Assembly (NCBI RefSeq): GCF_003313325.1
Contig: NZ_QMHQ01000001.1
Coordinates: forward strand, 1,488,001 to 1,552,000
From: Pedobacter namyangjuensis
Lineage (GTDB): Bacteria; Bacteroidota; Bacteroidia; Sphingobacteriales; Sphingobacteriaceae
Direction of reading: 5' to 3'
DNA length: 64,000 bases
The notes beneath the pieces were generated by a model that was given only the letters and a program-made list of their open reading frames with translations, was not told the DNA's origin and ran no database searches. A program made the position numbers and the translations under genes. This document shows positions 9,448 through 17,234 of the stretch, piece after piece. Position 1 is the first letter of the stretch. Every line of letters begins with the position of its first letter.

Positions 9448-9553
9448 TATCTATTTTAATATCGCCATTAAGAAGTAGAATTACCAAGCAATCTATAATT
9501 GGATGTGTTATTGGTTTACTTCTATAATTTCGAAACAATTAATTAAAGCGAAA

Positions 9554-10204
9554 TTACAAGTTTGGCGTAGCGCTTTTGGCGTAAAATGCTGCGTCGAACT
9601 CAGGCATAACAAAGTCTTGATTTACATCGTGCACAAAACTTAAAAGTTCATCTCTACCTTGTCCTTTTTCTGATGATGTGACAAAAAACGGCGGAACTTC
9701 TTCAAACCAACCTAATAAAGCTTTATTAAACTTGGCAACATTCTGATCTGTTTTTGGTGCGGATTGTTTATCGGCCTTTGTATATACTAAGGCGAAAGGA
9801 ATTTGGCATTCTCCTAACCAAGAGCAAAATTCAAGATCTATTTTCTGTGGTTCTAACCTGCTGTCAATCAGAACGAAAACACATTGCAGGTTTTCTCTTT
9901 TTGTAAGGTAGTTTCTAATAAATTTCTCCCATTTCTCTCTACTGCTTTTAGAAACTTTTGCATAACCGTATCCAGGTAAATCTACTATAAACCATTTTTC
10001 ATTAACTAAAAAGTGGTTAATTAATTGCGTTTTTCCTGGTCGTTGAGAGGTTTTTGCCAAACCTTGTTGGTTAACCAACATGTTAATCAAAGACGACTTG
10101 CCTACATTTGAGCGACCAATAAAGGCATACTCGGGCATATTAGGAATGGGCAGAGCCGATACTTTGGTGTTACTTACAACAAATGTTGCCGATTTTATAA
10201 TCAT
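9554..10204 (-). CDS. engB: Ribosome biogenesis GTP-binding protein EngB/YsxC
   Basis: 216 residues, standard for YsxC/YihA. GTPase motifs are in order: G1 GRSNVGKSS (30-38), G3 DLPGYGYAK (from D75), G4 TKAD (142-145). The protein assists late 50S subunit assembly in the cytoplasm and is essential in most bacteria. It is divergent from ubiE across 152 nt. A TAnnTTTG box on the minus strand ends 4 nt before its ATG, so its transcript may be leaderless. Confidence 0.96.
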   Translation of the reverse strand: MIIKSATFVVSNTKVSALPIPNMPEYAFIGRSNVGKSSLINMLVNQQGLAKTSQRPGKTQLINHFLVNEKWFIVDLPGYGYAKVSKSSREKWEKFIRNYLTKRENLQCVFVLIDSRLEPQKIDLEFCSWLGECQIPFALVYTKADKQSAPKTDQNVAKFNKALLGWFEEVPPFFVTSSEKGQGRDELLSFVHDVNQDFVMPEFDAAFYAKSATPNL

Positions 10205-10208
10205 GTTG

Positions 10209-10216
10209 CAAAGGTA
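10209..10216 (-). promoter_or_regulatory. -7 box of engB, almost touching the start codon
   Basis: The minus strand reads TACCTTTG, a perfect TAnnTTTG, 4 nt upstream of the engB ATG. With the usual start a few bases after the box, the mRNA would begin at or next to the ATG. Confidence 0.6.
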
Positions 10217-10337
10217 AGAAATTAAGGTTGTAATGTTTTAAGGTTTAAAAATTGCAATGTTCTGTATGCATAACCTTAATTTTTACAACATTTAAGCTTT
10301 GCCAACTAAATCGCTTTAAATCTTTGTAACATTAAGC

Positions 10338-10345
10338 TATCTTTG
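10338..10345 (+). promoter_or_regulatory. -7 box of the ubiE-porT operon
   Basis: TATCTTTG matches TAnnTTTG and lies 11 nt before the ubiE ATG. No TTTG element is seen at the normal -33 spacing. Confidence 0.5.
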
Positions 10346-10356
10346 ACGCAATAATT

Positions 10357-11085
10357 ATGAATCAAGAAATAACTCCCTATTCTGGAACCGCAACAAAAAA
10401 GGAACAAGTAGCCAGTATGTTTAACAACATTTCTGGAACCTACGATTTTCTAAATCACTTTTTGTCTTTAGGTATTGATATCATCTGGCGTAAAAAAGCG
10501 ATAAAGGAATTGAAATCTATTAAACCAAGCAAAATATTAGATGTAGCTACGGGAACAGGGGATTTCGCTTTTGAATCGATCAAAATTCTTCAGCCTGATA
10601 AAATTATAGGAGTTGATATTTCTGAGGGAATGTTGGCCGTGGCGAAGAAAAAAATCCACGAGAGAAATCTCGATCACGTTTTTTCTGTTCAGTTAGGAGA
10701 TTCTGAAGGTTTGCAGTTTGAAGATAATACTTTTGATGCCATTACTGTTGCTTTTGGGGTTCGTAATTACGAAAATTTAGAAAAAGGATTGGCAGATATG
10801 CTTAGGGTTTTAAAGCCAGAAGGTAAAATAGTGATTTTAGAGTTTTCTAAACCTCGCGTATTTCCTGTTAAGCAGTTGTATCATGTTTATTTCAAGTATG
10901 CTACGCCATTTTTTGGCAAACTGTTTTCAAAGGATAAAAAAGCTTATACTTATTTAAACGAATCTGTGGTAGCATTTCCAGACGGCGAGCGTTTTACGCA
11001 ACTGATGGAAAAAGTTGGTTACAAAAATACCAAACACCGTTCGCTTACGTTTGGTATAAGTGCAATTTACACCGGTACAAAATGA
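10357..11085 (+). CDS. ubiE: Demethylmenaquinone methyltransferase UbiE/MenG
   Basis: 242 residues, full length. SAM-binding motif I is ILDVATGTGDFAFES, with IGVDISEGMLAVA after it; the family signatures YDFLNHFLSLGIDIIWRKKA near the N-terminus and SVVAFPDGERFTQ with LTFGISAIYTG near the C-terminus are present. It methylates demethylmenaquinone to menaquinone at the inner membrane, the last step of quinone synthesis. Its stop overlaps the porT start by 4 nt (ATGA), so the two are translationally coupled. Confidence 0.95.
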   Translation: MNQEITPYSGTATKKEQVASMFNNISGTYDFLNHFLSLGIDIIWRKKAIKELKSIKPSKILDVATGTGDFAFESIKILQPDKIIGVDISEGMLAVAKKKIHERNLDHVFSVQLGDSEGLQFEDNTFDAITVAFGVRNYENLEKGLADMLRVLKPEGKIVILEFSKPRVFPVKQLYHVYFKYATPFFGKLFSKDKKAYTYLNESVVAFPDGERFTQLMEKVGYKNTKHRSLTFGISAIYTGTK

Positions 11086-11837
11086 GAAAAAAGCTAACGT
11101 TTTTACTAATATCGTTTATAGGTTTTACCAATGTTTCTCAAGCACAGAATTGGGGCGGTGGTATAGACGATGATTGGTTTAACTGGGGCTTTCAATTTCA
11201 GTACATTGTTTCTGAGTATAAACTTACAAAAAAGCAAAATTGGCGACAGCCGTTTTTGGATCCTGAAACAGGTCAGTATGTAACCGACGAGCTGAATGCT
11301 ATTTCGTCTCCAACATCACCGGGTTTTGGCATTGGTTTCGTACTTAATACCAATCTTCATAAAAATATAGATATGCGTTTTACGCCATCTTTGGTTTTTA
11401 ACGACAGGTTGGTGAGGTATGATTACATACCTACAGCAAGCGATCCAATGTTTACGCATGAACGTACTGTAGAAAAAAAGGTTCAGGCAACGATGGTAGA
11501 TTTTCCGGTAGGTTTTAAGGTAAAATCTGATAGGTTGATGAATTTTAGAGCGTATATGTTAGGCGGTTTAAAATATTCGGTTGATTTAGCTTCGAGTAAA
11601 AAAACAAACGATGTTAACGCCTCTTCAATTGATAAACTTTTAAAAAACAAAAAGGGTTTTTTATCTTACGAAGCTGGCTTAGGCTTTGATATTTATTTCG
11701 AATATTTCAAAATGTCACCAGAAGTTAAAGTATCCTATTCATTTAATGATATTCTAAAACACGACATAAATCCGTATGCTAGTCCGATAGAAAAAGCTAA
11801 ACTTAGACATTTTACGTTCAGCTTATTTTTCGAATAG
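11082..11837 (+). CDS. porT: Type IX secretion outer-membrane protein PorT
   Basis: 251 residues with a signal peptide (1-21, cut after SQA). The N-terminal part WFNWGFQFQYIVSEYKLTKK and the predicted eight-strand beta-barrel (RFTPSLVF, VDFPVGFKVKSD, MLGGLKYSVDLAS, FEYFKMSPEVKVSYSF) fit the PorT family. PorT is required for type IX secretion of gliding and hydrolytic proteins in Bacteroidota; its exact role in the complex is unsettled. The 4-nt overlap with ubiE matches the common ubiE-porT pairing of the phylum. Confidence 0.85.
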   Translation: MRKKLTFLLISFIGFTNVSQAQNWGGGIDDDWFNWGFQFQYIVSEYKLTKKQNWRQPFLDPETGQYVTDELNAISSPTSPGFGIGFVLNTNLHKNIDMRFTPSLVFNDRLVRYDYIPTASDPMFTHERTVEKKVQATMVDFPVGFKVKSDRLMNFRAYMLGGLKYSVDLASSKKTNDVNASSIDKLLKNKKGFLSYEAGLGFDIYFEYFKMSPEVKVSYSFNDILKHDINPYASPIEKAKLRHFTFSLFFE

Positions 11838-11857
11838 TCCGCCAGCCTAAAATTTTA

Positions 11858-11865
11858 TACCTTTG
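11858..11865 (+). promoter_or_regulatory. -7 box of the SDR gene
   Basis: TACCTTTG matches TAnnTTTG exactly, 23 nt before the SDR ATG and 20 nt after the porT stop. It indicates a separate promoter. Confidence 0.55.
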
Positions 11866-11888
11866 CAGGGTTAAACAACAAAGTTAAA

Positions 11889-12647
11889 ATGGCTAAAATT
11901 GCATTAATTACAGGTGCTACTTCAGGTATTGGCGAAGCTTGTGCGCACACATTTGCACAGCAAGGTTATCACTTAATCCTTTTGGCAAGAAGAACTGAGC
12001 TTTTAGAAAAACTTGCACACCATTTGGCGGACAAATATGCTATAGAAGTTAAAAAAATTCAAGCTGATGTAAGGGATAAAGAGAATATCAACTATGTTTT
12101 AGAAACCTTACCGCAAAGCTGGAAAAACGTGGATGTTTTAGTAAACAACGCTGGTTTGAGCCAGGGGTTAGACCCCATTGAGAAAGGCGATACCGACGAT
12201 TGGGACACTATGATTGATACAAACATAAAAGGTTTACTATATGTTACCAAAGTAGTTTCTAACTGGATGGTCGGGCAGAAAAAAGGGCATATTATTAACA
12301 TTGGTTCTATTGCTGGTAAAGAAGTTTACCCAAACGGGAATGTTTATTGTGCTACTAAACATGCGGTAGATGCTTTAAATAAGGCAATGCGTATAGATTT
12401 ACTACCTCATGGCATAAAAGTTACAGGTATTCATCCTGGAGCGGTGGAGACAGAATTTTCATTGGTTCGGTTTAAGGGAGATGAAGGTAGAGCAAAAAAG
12501 GTTTACGATGGATTTGATCCCTTAGTTGCGCAAGATATTGCTGAGGCAATTTGGTTTGCAGTAAGCAGGCCAGCACACGTAAACATTAATGATATGCTGA
12601 TTATGCCTACAGCACAGGCCAGTGGAACAATTTTAAAAAGAGATTAA
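11889..12647 (+). CDS. SDR-family NAD(P)-dependent oxidoreductase (YdfG-like)
   Basis: 252 residues, a classical short-chain dehydrogenase. The cofactor loop is GATSGIGEA (9-17), followed by LLARR, whose arginines suggest NADP preference. VDVLVNNAG is the structural motif; the catalytic set is S140, Y153 and K157 (YCATK). Similarity in the C-terminal part (IHPGAVETEFSLVRF) is to YdfG-type 3-hydroxy-acid/serine dehydrogenases acting in the cytoplasm. The physiological substrate is not deducible. It has its own promoter box. Confidence 0.92.
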   Translation: MAKIALITGATSGIGEACAHTFAQQGYHLILLARRTELLEKLAHHLADKYAIEVKKIQADVRDKENINYVLETLPQSWKNVDVLVNNAGLSQGLDPIEKGDTDDWDTMIDTNIKGLLYVTKVVSNWMVGQKKGHIINIGSIAGKEVYPNGNVYCATKHAVDALNKAMRIDLLPHGIKVTGIHPGAVETEFSLVRFKGDEGRAKKVYDGFDPLVAQDIAEAIWFAVSRPAHVNINDMLIMPTAQASGTILKRD

Positions 12648-12649
12648 AG

Positions 12650-12725
12650 CCGCTAACTCCAAAGGGAGGAATGGAGGGTTCAAATAATAAATTTATAATT
12701 TAATTCCCCTTTAGGGGGAAAAAGG
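12650..12725. repeat. Short intergenic hairpins (CTCC..GGAG and CCCC..GGGG)
   Basis: Between the SDR and YqeY genes are two small palindromes, CTCCAAAGGGAG and CCCCTTTAGGGG, separated by an AT-rich spacer. Related paired hairpins occur between genes in many Bacteroidota. It may be a degenerate repeat or weak attenuator. Confidence 0.4.
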
Positions 12726-12728
12726 GAT

Positions 12729-13175
12729 ATGATTTCAACAACAATAGACCAAGAAATAAAGCAAGCAATGCTTGCAAAAGATCAAGCAAAATTAAGAGGT
12801 TTAAGAGCTATAAAAGCTGCAATATTATTAGCTAAAACCGAAAAAGGTGGTGCTGAAGAAATTGATGCTGACGCGGAAATTAAAATTTTGCAACGTTTGG
12901 TAAAACAAAGAAAAGAGTCTGCAAACATTTATAAAGAACAAGGCAGAGAAGATTTGCTTTTGGTAGAACAAGAAGAAATTGATGTAATCAGTCAGTTTTT
13001 ACCGCAACAATTAGATGAAGAAGCTATTACTGCCATTGTAAAAAGAATTTTAGCAGAAACCGGCGCTACCTCTATAAAAGATATGGGAAAAGTAATGGGC
13101 TTAGCCAATAAGGAGATGGCTGGCAAGGCCGATGGAAAATTAATTGGCGAGATTGTAAAAGCTCAATTAGCTTAA
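12729..13175 (+). CDS. GatB/YqeY domain protein
   Basis: 148 residues, the usual length of stand-alone YqeY. The signature is seen in LRGLRAIKAAILLAKTEKGG, ILQRLVKQRKESANIYKEQGREDL and LPQQLDEEAITAIV. It has the helical tail fold of the GatB amidotransferase subunit, thought to bind tRNA, but lacks the catalytic part; its biological role is unsettled. It lies alone between the SDR gene and the hydrolase and may be read from the SDR promoter. Confidence 0.93.
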   Translation: MISTTIDQEIKQAMLAKDQAKLRGLRAIKAAILLAKTEKGGAEEIDADAEIKILQRLVKQRKESANIYKEQGREDLLLVEQEEIDVISQFLPQQLDEEAITAIVKRILAETGATSIKDMGKVMGLANKEMAGKADGKLIGEIVKAQLA

Positions 13176-13284
13176 TAAATAGGCGTTTTTTTAATTGCAG
13201 GTTAACAAATATTCAGATTAATTACTGTAATTTAATTTTACTCTATTAACTTAGTAACACATACCAAACAGCACTTTACTATAT

Positions 13285-14049
13285 ATGGAATACGAAGTAA
13301 TTGAACAAGAGGGTTTTAAGTACATTGAGGCAGGCGAAGGCGAACCTTTAGTATTACTTCATGGGTTAATGGGCGAGCTTAGTAATTGGGAGCCGGTTTT
13401 AAATCATTTTAAAGCCAAATACCGCGTTATTGTGCCTATTTTGCCAATTTACGAATTGCCACTTTTAACCTTAGGAGTTAAAAGTTTATCTAAATATGTA
13501 CACCGGTTTTTGAAATTTAAAAAGCTCAGTCAAGTGGTGCTGATAGGTAATTCTCTAGGCGGCCATGTAGGTTTGGTTTTTACAGTTGCACATCAGGAGT
13601 TTGTTAAAGCCTTAGTTTTAACCGGTAGTTCTGGTTTGTATGAAAACGCTTTTGGTGGTTCATTTCCTAAAAGAGAAAGCAGAGATTATATTAGAGAGAA
13701 GGTAGAGTACACATTTTACGATCCGGCAACAGCTACCGAGGAATTAGTGGACGAGGTTTTTAAATCTGTTAACGATCGCTCTAGGGTAATCAGAATTTTA
13801 GCTTTGGCTAAATCGGCAATTAGACACAACATGTCTAAAGATTTGCAAAAAATTACTATCCCTGTTTCGTTAATTTGGGGTAAGCAAGATAAAATTACGC
13901 CTCCAGAAGTGGCGGTTGAGTTCCACGAATTGTTGCCGAACTCTGAGTTGAACTGGGTAGATAAATGCGGACACGCACCTATGATGGAGCGCCCGGATAT
14001 ATTTAACGAATATTTGCAAACGTTTTTAAATCGGATTTTACTTAAATAA
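13285..14049 (+). CDS. Alpha/beta hydrolase
   Basis: 254 residues with the alpha/beta-hydrolase core. Oxyanion region LLHGLMG (24-30), nucleophile elbow GNSLGGH (S90), acid D202 in GKQDKITPPE and base H230 in CGHAPMMERP form a complete triad. No signal peptide, so it is cytoplasmic. It may be an esterase or C-C hydrolase; the substrate is unknown. Its stop is followed immediately by the CBS protein's ATG (no spacer), so the two are surely in one operon together with nadK. Confidence 0.9.
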   Translation: MEYEVIEQEGFKYIEAGEGEPLVLLHGLMGELSNWEPVLNHFKAKYRVIVPILPIYELPLLTLGVKSLSKYVHRFLKFKKLSQVVLIGNSLGGHVGLVFTVAHQEFVKALVLTGSSGLYENAFGGSFPKRESRDYIREKVEYTFYDPATATEELVDEVFKSVNDRSRVIRILALAKSAIRHNMSKDLQKITIPVSLIWGKQDKITPPEVAVEFHELLPNSELNWVDKCGHAPMMERPDIFNEYLQTFLNRILLK

Positions 14050-14712
14050 ATGATAACTGCCGAACTCATATCAGACATTATACCTGCACTAAAAACTTCA
14101 GACACTGTTCAGAAGGCTTTAGATAGGATGACTGAGTTCAAAATTTATCATTTGCCCATTGTTAACGAAAGCCAGTTTTTAGGTTTGGTTTCTGAAGACG
14201 AATTAATCGAGGTTCGTGATGTAGAAGCGCCAATAGGTAGCTTGTCGCTAACTATTTTAAATCCATTCGTTTTCGAAAATGCACATGTTTATGATGTGAT
14301 AAGGCTTTTTAGTCAACTTAAACTTTCAATAGTTCCAATCTTAGATTTAAATAGAAATTACATTGGCGTAGTATCCATAAACAGCTTAGTAAACTTTACA
14401 GCTGATAGCTACGCTGTAAAAGAACCTGGAGGCATTATTGTACTTTCTATCAGCAACAGAAACAATTCGCTAGCTCACATGTCGCAAATTGTAGAGGCCG
14501 ATAACGCCCAAATTCTTTCTTCTTGTGTTAACTCGGTGCCAGATTCAACGGAGTTAGAAGTTACCCTTAAAATTAATAAAACAGAGTTGTCTGGTATTAT
14601 TGCGTCTTTTGAGCGATATGATTACCAGATAAAAGCTGTATATAACAATACTCAAAACGATGATAGTTCTACAGATAGATTTAATTCTCTAATGAACTAT
14701 TTAAACGTATAA
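14050..14712 (+). CDS. CBS-domain protein
   Basis: 220 residues: two CBS modules (residues ~4-55, TSDTVQKALDRMTEFKIYHL, and ~70-130, DVIRLFSQLKLSIVPILD) followed by ~80 residues that look ACT-like (GIIVLSISNRNNSLAHMSQI). CBS pairs bind adenosine nucleotides, so it may be an energy or ligand sensor. It starts directly at the hydrolase stop and ends 7 nt before nadK. The placement next to NAD kinase is suggestive of nucleotide sensing but unproven. Confidence 0.87.
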   Translation: MITAELISDIIPALKTSDTVQKALDRMTEFKIYHLPIVNESQFLGLVSEDELIEVRDVEAPIGSLSLTILNPFVFENAHVYDVIRLFSQLKLSIVPILDLNRNYIGVVSINSLVNFTADSYAVKEPGGIIVLSISNRNNSLAHMSQIVEADNAQILSSCVNSVPDSTELEVTLKINKTELSGIIASFERYDYQIKAVYNNTQNDDSSTDRFNSLMNYLNV

Positions 14713-14719
14713 TTCCTGC

Positions 14720-15601
14720 ATGAAAATAGCCCTTTACGGAAGAGATTTCAACGATAGTGTTTTACCATTTGTACAAGAAGTTTTTGATGCATTAACTGCG
14801 CATAACATCGAGATTGTGGTATACCAAAAGTTTAATAATTTCCTTAAACATAAAGTAAACCTTCCGGAGCATTATAAAACCTTTACCAACAATAAAGATC
14901 TTGTAAACAAAGTTGATGTATTGTTAAGTTTAGGTGGTGATGGCACTTTGCTTGATACGCTTTCTTTAGTTCGAGATTCTGAAATCCCTGTTATTGGTAT
15001 TAATTTCGGCCGATTGGGTTTTTTGGCCAGCATCAATAAAAACGAAATTAAAACGGCAATTGCTGCATTGGTTAAAGGAGAATACACACTTGATAGGAGA
15101 GGCCTTTTGCACGTAGAATCGCAGAGCGAACTTTTTGGCGATGAGAATTTTGCGCTTAACGACATTACCATTCATCGTAGAGATAATTCTGCCATGATGA
15201 TTATTCATGCTTACATGAATGGCGAGTTTGTAAACTCTTACTGGGCAGATGGATTGATCATCGCTACACCAACAGGTTCTACAGCTTATTCTTTAAGTTG
15301 TGGCGGGCCAATTATTTTGCCAAATGCACAGAGTTTTGTAATTACACCAATTGCACCTCATAATTTAACGGTTAGGCCAATTATTGTGCCTGATGATGTA
15401 GAACTAACTTTTGAGATTGAAGCCAGAAGCACTAAATTTTTGCTTTCGGCCGATTCAAAAACCGAAACGGTAGATAAATCTGTGAAAATTAGTATCACGA
15501 AAGCTAAATTTCATATAAATTTAATTCGGTTAAATAATGAAACCTATTTAACTACGTTAAGGAATAAATTACTTTGGGGTATAGATACTCGTAACTATTA
15601 A
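14720..15601 (+). CDS. nadK: NAD kinase
   Basis: 293 residues, full length. It carries the family GGDGT motif (72-76, in LLSLGGDGTLLDT), the NE/D-type segment FALNDITIHR and the glycine-rich loop TPTGSTAYSLSCGGPII. It phosphorylates NAD to NADP in the cytoplasm, the only route to NADP. The stop codon is one base away from the porG ATG, so nadK and the envelope operon downstream appear to be one transcription unit. Confidence 0.96.
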   Translation: MKIALYGRDFNDSVLPFVQEVFDALTAHNIEIVVYQKFNNFLKHKVNLPEHYKTFTNNKDLVNKVDVLLSLGGDGTLLDTLSLVRDSEIPVIGINFGRLGFLASINKNEIKTAIAALVKGEYTLDRRGLLHVESQSELFGDENFALNDITIHRRDNSAMMIIHAYMNGEFVNSYWADGLIIATPTGSTAYSLSCGGPIILPNAQSFVITPIAPHNLTVRPIIVPDDVELTFEIEARSTKFLLSADSKTETVDKSVKISITKAKFHINLIRLNNETYLTTLRNKLLWGIDTRNY

Positions 15602-15602
15602 G

Positions 15603-16412
15603 ATGCGTAACATAAAACTTGCTGTTTTTATTGTAATTTCTTTATTGTTAAGCACTTCGGCTTTTTCCCAAAGGTTTGAAGTCGGTATAAATGCTGGCGG
15701 TTCAGGTTATCTGGGCGATTTAAATCAGTATAATCCAGTAAAAATAAGCGGATTGAACGCAGGCGCATTCGTTAAATTAAATTTCGACCCGCATTGGGGT
15801 GTAGGTTTGCATTACAATTACGGTAAAATCAAGGCAAACGATGCAGATTCAAAATACGAACAACTTAGAGAGCGAAACCTAAATTTTTCGACTTCGCTAA
15901 ATGAAGCTAGCCTATTGGTAGATTTTAATCTTCTTGATATGTACGCCAATAACGGTCGCCAAAAGTTTTCACCTTATATATTTTTAGGTGGAGGTATAGT
16001 GATTTTCGAGCCAAAAACACAATATCAAGGCGAGGAATACAAAATGCGTTTGTATAATACCGAAGGCCAGGCAGAAAATTACAAAAAATATGCTATCACT
16101 ATTCCTTATGGGGTGGGTATCAGGTACAAATTAAGAGAGCAGTGGACAGTTTTCTCGCAAATTGGATATAGAACTGCTTTTACTGATTATCTGGATGATG
16201 TTAGTGGCGTTTACCCAAATGCAAACGCTTGGGATAATACGGGAACTGGCGGAATAGGCAAGCCTTTGTCTGATCGATCGGGCGAACAAACCGGTATTTA
16301 TATTGGAGAACCAGGCATGCAAAGAGGAGATTTTAGAAAAAGAGATACTTACATGTTTGTAGGTATTGGTATTACTTATACCTTTGTGAGCTCAAAATGT
16401 TTTACGTTTTAG
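15603..16412 (+). CDS. porG: DUF6089 outer-membrane protein, type IX secretion PorG-like
   Basis: 269 residues; signal peptide 1-22 (cut after FSQ). The opening FEVGINAGGSGYLGDLNQ and alternating barrel strands (WGVGLHYNYGKI, PYIFLGGGIVIF, YGVGIRYKL, YMFVGIGITYTF) are those of the DUF6089/PorG family. In Porphyromonas gingivalis porG stands immediately before uppS, bamA and ompH, the same order as here, which supports the call. PorG is an outer-membrane component of type IX secretion. The symbol rests mainly on this gene order. Confidence 0.75.
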   Translation: MRNIKLAVFIVISLLLSTSAFSQRFEVGINAGGSGYLGDLNQYNPVKISGLNAGAFVKLNFDPHWGVGLHYNYGKIKANDADSKYEQLRERNLNFSTSLNEASLLVDFNLLDMYANNGRQKFSPYIFLGGGIVIFEPKTQYQGEEYKMRLYNTEGQAENYKKYAITIPYGVGIRYKLREQWTVFSQIGYRTAFTDYLDDVSGVYPNANAWDNTGTGGIGKPLSDRSGEQTGIYIGEPGMQRGDFRKRDTYMFVGIGITYTFVSSKCFTF

Positions 16413-16430
16413 GGCGTTTACGCGGCAGAA

Positions 16431-17171
16431 ATGGGTTTTAAAGAACAAATAGATATTAATCGCCTACCAGAACACATCGCTATCATCATGGATGGTAATG
16501 GCAGATGGGCGAAAAATCAGGGTAAATTTCGAGTTTTTGGACACGAAAGCGGTGTCTTATCTGTAAAAGATATTGTAGAAGGCTGTGTAGATATCGGTAT
16601 AAAATATTTAACTGTTTATGCCTTCTCTACAGAGAATTGGAATCGCCCGATTGAAGAAGTAAATGCCTTGATGGAATTGCTTATTTCTACCATTAACGAA
16701 CAAGCAGATACCCTTAATAAAAACAACGTACGTTTAAATGCCATAGGCGATCTAAAATCGCTGCCACAAAAATGTATTGATGATTTGGCTAGTGTAATGG
16801 AAAAAACTGGCAAAAACACAAAATGTACTTTAACCTTGGCTTTAAGCTATAGCGCAAAATGGGAAATTTTAGAAGCAGCTAAAAAACTTGCGCAACAAGT
16901 TAAAGATGCAGAATTAAGCATAGAAGATATTGATGAAGAGAAATTTGCATCACATTTAACTACCACAAATATTCCTGATCCAGAATTAATGATACGCACC
17001 AGTGGAGAACACCGGGTGAGTAATTTTTTACTTTGGCAGATGGCCTATACCGAATTATATTTTACAGAAACCCTTTGGCCAGACTTTAGAAGAGAAGACC
17101 TTTTTGAAGCCATTGTAGATTATCAAAAACGCGAACGACGCTTCGGAAAAATTAGTGAACAATTGAACTAA
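16431..17171 (+). CDS. uppS: Isoprenyl transferase (undecaprenyl diphosphate synthase)
   Basis: 246 residues. The cis-prenyltransferase signature HIAIIMDGNGRWAK holds the catalytic aspartate D21, and the C-terminal RTSGEHRVSNFLLWQMAYTE holds the diphosphate-binding region. It adds isopentenyl units to farnesyl diphosphate to make the C55 carrier lipid for peptidoglycan and surface polysaccharides. It lies between porG and bamA in an envelope-biogenesis operon. Confidence 0.96.
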   Translation: MGFKEQIDINRLPEHIAIIMDGNGRWAKNQGKFRVFGHESGVLSVKDIVEGCVDIGIKYLTVYAFSTENWNRPIEEVNALMELLISTINEQADTLNKNNVRLNAIGDLKSLPQKCIDDLASVMEKTGKNTKCTLTLALSYSAKWEILEAAKKLAQQVKDAELSIEDIDEEKFASHLTTTNIPDPELMIRTSGEHRVSNFLLWQMAYTELYFTETLWPDFRREDLFEAIVDYQKRERRFGKISEQLN

Positions 17172-17234
17172 TTTTACTTTTAACACTTTTTAACATGTGT
17201 TTAAACTAACTTAGCAACGTTTTTTAGAATGTAA

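Noticed and set aside
14872..15208. Antisense reading frames over nadK
   Set aside because: nadK is complete and unmistakable on the plus strand.
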